From the IMG/VR virus record IMGVR_UViG_3300024255_000108, positions 1 through 29,539 of that record: a stretch of DNA of 29,539 nucleotides; one strand, 5' to 3'. A model generated the notes under the pieces. The model made no database searches. It worked only from the letters and a program-made list of their open reading frames with translations, and was not told the DNA's origin. This DNA comes from a virus. Positions 8,201 to 20,200 of this stretch are shown here, piece after piece. The translations under genes and the position numbers were made by a program. Position 1 is the first letter of the stretch. Each line of letters starts with the position of its first letter.

Positions 8201-11200
8201 CACTGTAACCATCTATGGTGCAAACCCTGTCGTTTATAACGGATCATTTATTGTAACTTCACGTATTGATACGTTAGTATTCTCATATCAATTAGTAACA
8301 CCTACGGAGATTATTCCACAAGGTAATATTCTACTATCAGTGGATCTTAACCGTGGTAAGTCTAATCAAAATTCAATTAATAGTGTAATTGACCAGTTTA
8401 CAACAAATATTCAAAACTCATTCTTCAATGATGAGTATGTCTATATTGCAACATCTGGTCTGCCTAATTATAAGATTGGTCCTTTTAGTGGATCGGCACT
8501 TATTCCTGGAAACCAGCGTAAATTGCTGAGATTCCCTAGAAGTGTGCAAACAATATCTGAGCGTAAAGATACCCCCAATAATAGTCCTATTGGTGCTTGG
8601 ATTAACGGTGTGTCTATTTGGTCATACAAGTCAAGCGAGTCTGTTACTTTTGGACCATTAACATCTATTAGTGTTACCAATGTAGGTGTCAATTATGATG
8701 CTGGCACTAAACCCAACCTTGAAATCACTGGTGGTGGTGGATCGGGTGCAACAGGTGAAGTTGTTGTTAACGGTAGTCTGACATCATTTACAGTAACAAA
8801 TCAAGGTAGTGGATATGAAGAATCACCTCTAGTTTCAATCGTTGGTGGTAATGGATCTGGTGCAACGGCACAAGCAGTTATTACGGGCGGTAGAGTTACT
8901 AGAATTCTGGTTGATCAACCTGGATCTGGATATTCCGCCCAACCGTCAGTTTCGATTACTGGTGGTGGTGGTTTAGGTGCAGAAGCAACTGCAAACGTCC
9001 GTGGACCAATTTCATCCGTATCGGTTACTAATTTCGGTAGTGGATATACTTCATTACCTAAGGTCAGAGTTAACTCTGGCGAAGGTGCATTGGCACAACC
9101 AATTGTGCTGAATGGTCGTATTGTTTCTATTGCTATTATTAATTCAGGTAGTGGATATACAACTGCGCCTGAGGTAATCATCAATGGAGATGGTTTTGGT
9201 GCCCTTGCACAGGCAACAATCGGCACTACAGGAGAAGATAGGGGTAGAGTATTAAGTATCACTATTACCAACAGAGGTATTGGATATACTCAAGGTAATA
9301 CTACAGTTAGACTGAGATCTATTGGTGAGTTGGCAACCTTCAGTCCTGAGGTTTTCCAATGGAATAGAAATCTTCAGTATGATTTGGAAGATAACTTTGA
9401 TTTTGCTAGAGGTTATGTCTTTACTGGATATAACAACCAATTTGGTGGTGAATATGCTCACCTTAGCGATCCTAAGGAGTTGAGATATGTTGTTGGTGAT
9501 AATGTTTTCTTAGATCCTGTCACAACACAGTTTAGAGAATTAGAATCAAACTTCTTACACTCTCCCATTATTGGATGGGCATTTGACGGTAACCCAATTT
9601 ATGGTCCTTATGCATATTCAGATCCTACAGATCAGAATAGTGGCATTAGAAGGTTACGTACATCTTATGGTTTAAAAACTAATGTTGTTTATGATCTTGA
9701 TACCAATCCAAATCCTAGTCGTGTAGATGGTCCTGCAATTGCAACATATCCTGCAGGCATCTTTGTTGAAGATTACACATATGTATTCCAACAGGGTGAT
9801 CTAGACACATATAATGGTCGTTTCTGTAAGACACCAGAATATCCAGATGGCACCTATGCATACTTTATTACAATTGATGCATCAGATGCTGGTATTGCAG
9901 AATTCCCATATATCATTGGTCCCCAGTTTAACTCTTCACCAGATGCTTGGAATTCTAGTCAGCAAGCAACTCAAGAAAATATTCCTACTGGTGTTGTAAG
10001 ATATAGAGACCCATATGTAAATGTTGATATTGATATTGATCGTCAACCAAACCAGGAAGCAGATACATTAACTACTGAAATTGAAGGATATCCAATTATC
10101 TTTGAAATTCAAGATAGTAACAATGATGGTCTAATTGATGCCACAGAGCAAACTGAAATCTTAGAAATGTCGGAAGAGGCAACTCTTCAGATCTATGATT
10201 ACTTCCCTCAAGTATCGGCAGAGTCTAGAGTTGATATTGAAGTTGAGACAACCACTCAATTTGAGAATGCTCAGATTGATGGATTTGTTATTGAGAATCC
10301 TGGTGTTTCTTATCAGGTCAATGATACTGTCTTCTTTGATAATACTGATACTGGTGGATTTGGTGCATCTGCAATTATTGAATCGGTCAAGGGTCAGACT
10401 ATCCTTGGATATTCCAAAGAGATGATTGGTGATAGACCATATGGTGTTATCACTACTAGTGTTGAGCATGAGCTTCGTCAGCAAGATCAGCTGATCGTCA
10501 ATTCACGTCCAATCATCGACAATACTAATAAACTATTCAAAGTTAAGGTTGTTGCTGGCATTGAGCGTATTGCGGTGCAGCAAGAGGGTGTTGGATATAA
10601 TGTAGATATTCCACCTACCTTTGAATTGATCACTGCCGATGGACAAGATGCATCTCTGAGATTAAATCTCCTGAATACAGGACAAATTCTATCTGCAGAT
10701 ATCATTAACTCTGGTAATGGATATGATCCTGAAAATCCCCCTCAGATTAGAGTTTCTCATCCACAGCAATACAAAAAGACTAGATATTGGATTGCCGATT
10801 ATCTAGAAGCAACTAGTCAGTTAACTGTCAATGACATTGTGCAGACTAATGATCGCTATACTTATATCTGCGGTAAGATTATTGAATCCGATGCAGACGA
10901 GGCAGCATTCCTTGCTAAGTTTGATGATCTTGGTGCATTGATTTGGGATCGTACTTTGATTCCATTAAATGCAAATCAGAAGAGATCCGAATTCATCAAA
11001 ATGCACGTTGATGAGTCCGAAGAAAACGACCTCATATATGTAACAGGCCAAACAAAAAACCCTGACAATGATAGTTATAACCCAGACATCTGGATTGGAC
11101 TGTATAAGTCTGGATTTAACAATGCAAATGAGCCTGATGGCATTCTCCAATGGCAGCAATCGATTGCTGGCATCTCAGGATCAACTAGACGCGACTATGT

Positions 11201-14200
11201 TAATAGTATTGCTCTAGACCAAGAAAAGAGAATTTACTTGGCAGGATATACTGATAGTAACTCTCCAGATCCATTTGATATGTGGATTGTGCAACTTAAT
11301 GCAGAGGGTGACCTATCAGAGAAAAGAAAAATTGCGTCTTTGGATGGATCCGAGAAACTTACTCAGATTAAGTGGATCTCAGACGATCGTTTTCTGTTTA
11401 TTGGTGAAAATGAAGAAAATAATGACTGCATTTTCGGCGTATTCTTCTTTGATGGTGCAAATATTGAAATAGACTATATTCGTCAAATTCCTGTTATTGG
11501 TGGGTATGCTAGAGATCCACAAATGGCATTTGATGAGTATGGTGATGCTGTTATCGTCTGGAATGTCTTTAATAATGCTGCATCTAAGTTTGATAGGATT
11601 CAAGTCAGTAAATTCCCATATGCAACTGCAAACACTGGTTGGGAATGGACTAAGACTCTAAGTGTAAGTGGAGATTTCCAATCGATTAAGCATGCTGGCA
11701 TTACAGTAGATATCTTTGGAAACTATACAGTTGTATGTGATGTTGTTGAAGCACAAGACTCAAGATATGCTCTTATTGAGTATCTGAAGTATGATGGCAC
11801 TCGTATTACAGAAACTAAGGTTTCGGATTCTGGCAATATTGGTTTCCATGCTAAATCTCATGTCGTTGACAACTCTGGAGATTGTATCATTGCTGCTGAT
11901 CGTATGCAGTCGGATCAGATTGCTTCATTCCGATTTAATACTACCAATTTAAGTGAAGACTTCAGTAAGCAAGATCTTGGTACAATTGTATACGGTAATA
12001 TCGCCCAAACTTTACATGATACTGCCATTTACAAGTTTGGCAGTGGATCTTTAAGATTGGATGCTGCTGCTCCTATTGCATATACAAATTATGCTAAGTC
12101 TACAACAGAATGGAGTGTAAGAGCATGGTTTGCCATGAATACTACATCACACTCTGCTAATGCACATGAGCCCGTATTCTTTGATGTAAATCCACTATCA
12201 GGTGGAGTCCCTGTCAGATTTACAGTTGATGGTGATAGTACTTCTGGTAATTATGAAAGAGTTGTCTTATATGTCAATGGTGTTGAAGCGGCAATTTCAA
12301 CTACAACCACTAACTGGACTACATTTGCAGCTGCAGCATGGATTCATGTAACCTTCCAAAAACGTCAAGAGTCTTTAGGACTTTATCGATATGAGGTATA
12401 CATTAATGGTGTGCAGCAAATTTCATATCAGTCTACAGATGATATTACTTTGGATGATGTCGTTGTAGCAGGTCCTCAGTCCAGTCCTACAACTGCCAAT
12501 TGCTTCCTTGGTCATATTGACGATTTTGTAATTGATGATATTGCCCCACACACTGGAGTATCATATACAGTCCCAACTGAAGAAATTGCTGTCACATCAG
12601 ATACTTCAGATATTGTGCTGATCAAATTTGATAGATTGCAAACAAATAAAGGTAATAACTATGCCTTGACTAATGTTAGAAATCATAGTCAATTTGAATT
12701 TGCAGATGCTGCGACTTCTACAGTATGGACTAATTTAAATATGCCTGCTTTGTCTGAGTGGGTTGTTGGTCCTGGTGGTTTGCAGATTCTGGATATGTCC
12801 CAGACAGCAGCAACGTTGAATCCTGGCACTTACACATTCACTTCAGAAAAAGATCAATTTGCATCTAAAACTTCAACAGTTCCTTCACCCTTAGGTAAAA
12901 AACTCACAATCACAGCAGAGGCAATTAAAAAATTCTACTTCCGTGATGCTCTGTATCAAAAGGTTGATAATGTCAAGACATTTACTTTCAATCAAAAAGT
13001 AGTCCTCACTAAAGGATCTATTCTCCAACAATTTAATAGCTCTGGTATTACTACAGCATATGGCACTATTGTCAGTGTCCCTGAAGGCACTCTGACCCAA
13101 CCTGGTCTTGGCACTACTTATTCTGTTGGTAAGATTTTCGGTACATTTAATGATACTGATAGATTCCGCACAACAGCAAATGATGTTAATGAGATCGCAG
13201 GTGAATATTTTGATACTCAAGAAGAAGAGTCTCCTTGGGAAGCTAATGCTGCATATGTATCAGGTGATCGAGTTTACTATGCAAAACGAATTTACGAAGC
13301 ACAAGGTGCTGGCACTTCAGGTACAATCCCACCAACACACAATAATGGTGTTGTAAGTGATGGTGTAATTAACTGGTCGTTCCTTGACGACGCAGGTAAG
13401 TTTACTGTTGACCTCACTCAACATCCTTTCCCCAGACCTCAATATCTAAATTTGGATATGCCAGAGTGGTTGTCTCATCGCCTCTATGCAGTTGGACAAC
13501 GTGTTTGGTATAGATTGAATGTATATGAAGTTACCGTTGCTGGTGTTACTACAGGAAATCCACCTACACATACTACAGGTGCAGTTTCCGATGGCACCGT
13601 TACTTGGACATTTGTAGAGACTAAAGAAGCAATTGGTAACTATTCTCGTTTGTTACCATACGATCAAGGTGATCATTATCGAGTAAGAATTGAGGAGATC
13701 CATCCTGGATCTAGTTTCATTCCTGGAGACGTTGTTTCTCTCAACACTAATAATATCACTTTAGCATCAGATGAAAAGAGTGTTGAAATTAGTGGTTTTG
13801 CTTCTGTTAAGAAAATCCGAGTTACAGCACAACTTGAGATGGATATCATCCGTACGGGTGGTGAGGCACGGACTGAGTTTGTATATTGCACATCAAATTC
13901 ACCACACTTCTTTAAAGAATCTGAGATCATCTATACAGAAGGATTCCAAGGCGATCAATTCAATGGATCTTTCTTCATTGATCAAGTTTTAGGCACTAGA
14001 GAATTTACTTTTGCAATCAGATCCAATGCAGTCTCTGATCCTACATTTGTATCAAATTCAATTGCAAATGTCAACATTTATGCAAAACATCCAACTCTAA
14101 TCTTCACTAGAGACCACAAGTATCTGTTTGATATGTCGGACGTTAGTAACTTTGGTTACTACCTATCATTCTCCCAAGACAACCAATATAAATTGGAATA

Positions 14201-17200
14201 TTCTTTCAATAATATTGTTAGAGAAGGAACTCCAGGTATTCAGTCGGCTGGATCCAGCGCACCCTATGTGCAATTCTCAGTCATTGGCGATGTTACTAAT
14301 ATCTCCTATTACTTTGATCCATCGAGGATAGGTGCAGATTCTCCTGTTGGAGAAACATCTTTTGTTGACATTATAACAACACCATATCAAGGCACATTTA
14401 CTATTAATGAAATTGTCGATGATTATAACTTCAAATTCCCACTTCTAAGGGAGCCTGATAATACCAGTGCTGAAGTTATTACTGATGAATTTGATAATCC
14501 ATATTCTTTCTATTCAACAACTTCCACCAGAGCAATTGGTTCTATTAATACAATCAAATTGGTATCTCCAGGTGGATTCTATCAGAAACTACCTGTCATT
14601 TCTGATATTGCTTCTTTCCGACAAATTGAAAAAATTATTATCAATGATGGTGGCACAGAATATGCAACTGGTGTATATTATGATGTTGAGATTGATGGTA
14701 ATGGTGAAGGTGCTAAATGTATAGTTACCGTTGAATTAGATGATGAAGTTGGATCGGGCACAATTACAAATATTACAGTAACTGATCCTGGTAAGGGATA
14801 TACTGAAGCAACTCTCGATATTGATGCAATTCCAGGGATCCTAGGATCTACACTTGCTGGATCTGGTGCATCTGCATCTGTTATTATTCCATCTGAAGGA
14901 AGTGGAGCGTCTGTCTTCTTAACAGGTAAAAATATTGGTAAGATTAAGAGACTAAAAAATAACGAATTTGGTTTCGGGTATTCTCATGATTATACATTGA
15001 GACCTGAGATTACATTCCCTGTAAATCTTCAACTCTTCAATACTTCGATCTTGTCTGAGATCCAAATTACAAACCCAGGTAGTGGATATACTTCAACTCC
15101 TGCTGTTGTAATTGAAGGTGGTGGTGGATCTGGTGCAGAAGCAACAGCAATTGTCAAAAATAATCGCCTATCCGAAATTATCATTAAGAGTCCTGGTGCT
15201 GGATACTCTTCAGAACCTGAAGTGCAATTGAAGTCTGAATTTAACTATGTTGTTAACCTTGACCTCAACTATCTTCAGTTTAACTTCCCACATGGTATTA
15301 CAACTGGGGCAGCAATTCAATTCCGTGCAGAAGATGTCGGATCTTCAGTAGGAGAATTGCCAAAACCAAGTAGTGCAGGTTTGACCACGCTTGTTGCTGG
15401 TCAGACTTACTATGCAATTGCAGGTAATGCAAATTCTCTTGAATCTGATCAGATTCGTTTTGGATTAACACTACAGTCAGCTCAATCTGGTGACTACATT
15501 ACATTCTTGACTCAAGGTAGTGGTCGTCAAGTATTGTTGACTGAAATCTTTGGTGGTGCTGCCACTGCAATCGTAGAAACTTCTAGATTCTTAGAAGGTG
15601 AGACAGTATATCAAGGAATCAACTTTGAGCAGTCTAGTGCAACTGGTGTAGTCTCTACGAATACAGGTTGGCAGATCGGTCCTAAGATTCTTAAGATTGT
15701 TGATTATACTGGAGATTGGGTTGAAGGTGAAACTGTAACAGGTACCATCTCCAAAGCATCTGGTGTAATTGATAACCTCAGTATTGCTCGTGGTGTCCTT
15801 AATATTGGATCCTTAACTAGGACTCCTGGTAGGTTTATTGATGATGTGGGCAAACCTTCAGAAATTGTCCAAAAAATTCAAGATTCTTTCTTCTATCAGA
15901 ATTTCTCATATGTTATTAAATCTGAGATTCCAATCTCAGATTGGAAAACTCAGGTATTGGAAAATAACCATGCTGCAGGTTTTGCACTATTTGGTCAGTT
16001 GCAAATAACTGGCGGTAAGGATGTTTCTGGTCGTAAGATTGGCACTGAGTTTACCAAGCAGGTAAACATCAACAACTATAGTAATGTAAATCAGATTACA
16101 TCTTTTGGTGCAGCACAACCAATTTACACAGAATATAACAATACTGAAGTGCTCTTCCGTAAGAGACGTTTGACTTCTTCTGAGGAAATCCTTACTTCTA
16201 TTGTCAAGAAACTTGATACTATTTCACCACAATTCAATGGTATTGATAAGTCATTCCCAATCACAGTTGAAGGTGAGCAAGTAATCGTTAACCAAAATCA
16301 GTTGATGATTACACTGAATGGAGTTATTCAAGCACCTGGAGACTCATATCAAGTTGTTGGTGGCAATTTAGTATTCTCAGAAGCGCCTAGACCAGCATCT
16401 AAAGTAAACTATAGGATCCTTGAGGTAACTCCTACCCAAATCTATAGAATTAATTTGTATTCTGGTCAAGCAGGTATTGCAAACTATGGTATCTTCCCAA
16501 CGTTGGGACAGCAAATCCAAGGCGTAAATTCCGATGCCATTGCTACTGTCATTGATTCTGGCACTAATCATCTTGATGTCATCAATATTGTAGGTGGTCC
16601 TTTCAATATTAATGAAGAAATTCAACGCACCACATTATTCTCAGCACTGGTGCAGTCTGTAACTGCACTTAATACTAATACTATCTTTGAGTTTGGTGAA
16701 GCAATCACTAACCTTGAAGGAGACACTGCAATTATTGAAGAAACTAATATCGATGATGAGGGGGTAATTAGTGATCGCTTGGTTATTAGTAAGACTTCAG
16801 GTACTGCTGAGTATGAAACTGGCATCCTCAATCTAAGATTGAATGAGTTTATTTACTCTGCATCTTCTGGAATTGCTGGTCAAATTACATTCATTGGTCC
16901 ATATCGCGATCCTGTAACAGATGATGTTGTCACTGAGTTGGAAATCAACCCTGGATCCACTTTCTATGGATTGCTGTTTGAGCGTTTGGTCAGTATTACT
17001 AATCCAAATGTTATTCTTGATAATATTTCACAATCTTCAATTACACCGACTGAGTTGTATGATGACTCTAAGCGTATTAATGACGACTTCCTTGATTTTG
17101 AAGAAGTAAGAACTACAGAAGTTGTCTATACTCAATTGAGTAATGGCACTCTTGCTCAGGGAGATAGCATTCAAAACAGAAGAATATATTATGGAAATCC

Positions 17201-20200
17201 AGTATCTGCATATCATGGGACAGCAGGTAGTAGATTCTATGATGCCTCTAATAGAATCAAAGATAATAAGCAAGAATTGATTGATTTTGCTGAAGCAGAA
17301 ATTGCTGTTGATCATCCAGACTTCTACTTCCCTGGTGATGCAATCACCAATTCTTGGAGTAGATTTGCAGATGGACATCGTTTCATTCAAAAGAATAAGG
17401 AGTATATCGCTGCTAAAACATACGATGATATGATTGCACAGTATCCTTCTTTGGTGGTGCCCGATGCTGCTAAGTGTAAGCGTGATCTGAAGAAGTTTAT
17501 TGATGCGATTTCGGTTGATACTTTCCGTGGTGGTAATGTATACTCTCGCAAATTTATCCAACAATACTTCGATAGTACTGGTGCTCTAGTTTATGTTGAT
17601 ACTGAATCAGTAGAAACTAAGTGGGCATATGAGAAAGCAAAAGATTATATGCTGTTGTCTATCACAAACAACCTTTCTGGAAGTTATTCTCAAGTCAATG
17701 GTCCTGATGCTGGCACTTCATATGACGCATATCAAGATCTAACAATAACTGCTGACCCATCACCTAATGATCCATATGGCACTGCAGGTAGTAATGTAGA
17801 TAATACAGACACCGAAAACTGTGAAGATGTCCAAGCTGCAATTGTCACCCTTTGGGAAATTGTAGATGATGCAATGACCAGCGGCACTCTTTCTGAGTTG
17901 CCAGATGAATCATTAGGTACCTATACACCCAATGAAATCAAGTGTCGTCGTGATATTGGTCTATTCATTGATGCAATATCAAATGATGTTTCTACTGGTG
18001 GCAATTTCAATACAGTTACATTCACTAGGTCATATTTTGACACAGCGGGTGCTCCTATTGCTAACGGTTTAGTTGGAGAGACTGCAGAGTCTATCACTGC
18101 ATTTGAAAAAGTTAGAGATCTTGCATATCTAGCAATTAATAACTTACTTTATGGTAAAGATCTAGAAATCCTCAACGATCCTGCTTCTTATGGTGGCACC
18201 GCTCCTGGATTTACCTATGATGCTAACTATGCAAATGGTAGTAACCAGTTAGCAACAAACTGTGCTGATGTCCAGTCTTATATTTCAACTTTGACTGATA
18301 TTGCAACAGTTTCAATTAATGCTGGCAATCTCACTAATGTAAATGCCTTAGCATCTATAACTGATGGCACTTTCCAGTCTGGAGAAACAATCCGCACCAT
18401 TAAATTGGGATATAAGGATAAGTCTTCAGGTCTATTCACAATCAATGATCAAATCCGTGGAGTTACATCGGGTGTTACTTTCCAAGCAATTGGATCTAAT
18501 TCTGGTCTGAAAGTACTCTTTGCTGATGAGTTATCAGGGACTATGGTTGATGGTGAGTATCTTACAAACTCAACTCTTGCCAATCAAAATAATTGCACCT
18601 TAAGTGTTGTCAAGAAGAGTCCTAGATTGAGTGGCACTAAATGTATTGTGATTCCTGCTGCTGGATATTTGACAGCAACTGACTCCTTTGAATATGCATT
18701 CGGAGCAACTGATGATTTTACAATCGAAGGTTGGTGGAGAGCAAATGGAGTAACAGGCACTCAGACACTGATCGACATGCGTCGTTTGTCTGCCACCTTT
18801 GGACTGCGAATGGTCATAGATGGTAGTACTCTGAGAGTTTATAATGGCACCACTCAGTTAATTTCTGGTGGCACTATTATTGTCGATGGGTGGTATCACA
18901 TTGCATTGGTTAGGACTTCCAATACCTTACAACTCTATGTTGATGGAGCACAGGTAGGAAGCAACTACACCGATACAAATGATTATATCTATACCAAAGT
19001 AACTATTGGTGCCGACTTCAACGCTGCTAATGGATTTGATGGGTATCTGGATAATTTCTACATTGATAACAAAGTAGCAAAATATTCTGCACCATTTGTT
19101 GCTCCAACTCAAGTCGATTACAATAATCTCAATATTGTATTAGGACTGGATGGCGAAGATCCATTTATTCTGTCTACAACTGAAACTTATGCAACATTTA
19201 CTGGAATTCTTACATCCAGTGCTACTGCCAAGGAAATTAATTATGTAGACAAGACTATTGTCATTAAAGATGTTGACCTCGGAAGGAAAGATCAAAGGGA
19301 TGCTGCAAGAATCATTGAATTGAATGATGCTTGGATTGCCGATGAAGCCGTCGGAAGAATGAAGGCACAATTCCCAGATTTCATTATGCCAGGTGATGAT
19401 CCTGCAAATAATTCTTATGGAGGTACTACATATTGCCTTCGCGATACGAAGGACTATATTATTGGTGCGATTGTTAAAGACTTGAAAGAAGGTGGCACAT
19501 ACCACACCTTATATACTGCTCGCACATACCTAACAAAGGGTGGTGAGTTAAATTATATTGGTAAGGAAGTCCTACAAACACTATTCACTTGGGACTCTGT
19601 TGGAGATATCATTAATGATGTTATCACAACAACTAGCACAGATCTTTCAGGTGTTTATAGTCAAAGATTGAGAATTCCTAATAATTTCTCTTCTCCTGCA
19701 TCTAATGCAATTCAAACTGAAATTCGCGTATTGATTGATAATCTTTTACAGGTTATCGCACCTACAGATCAGGGATTCAAGGATTCTGGTGTAATGATTT
19801 GGAAAAATCGTAACTACATTGCAGAAGAAACTGCAGGATATATTAATGCAAAGTATACCAGGACCCTTGATGGAAATCCACAGCAATTCTTAGTCTATCC
19901 TGGCGGTGGTCAAAGTGCATGTGAAGATGATATTAAAACCCATATCCTTCCTGGAGTTATTGCTGACCTCGTAACAGGTGGCACGTACAATATTAAGAAT
20001 GTGATTGATAACTACCTTGATTCTCAAGATAATATTCTCCATGTTGAGCATGAGCTCAATCCCATGTTGGATGCGTTTGAGTATGCCAAGTATTTGTGTA
20101 TTAAAGCACTGAATAATCTTCTAATTTCTCCTGGCACTGCAGTTGCAGAATTGGGTGTCCCTGCTTGGGCACAAGATGATTATTATGCACCTCTCTACAC

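Noticed and set aside
6145-9320. Repeated DNA segments as a CRISPR-like array
   Set aside because: The repeats are imperfect, in frame and within one open reading frame; they encode protein modules and have no constant spacer structure.
17037-17564. Antisense frame of 175 codons within the giant gene
   Set aside because: It lies wholly opposite a conserved helical repeat, its composition is Ile/Ser-rich as expected of a shadow, and no ribosome binding site or promoter is evident.
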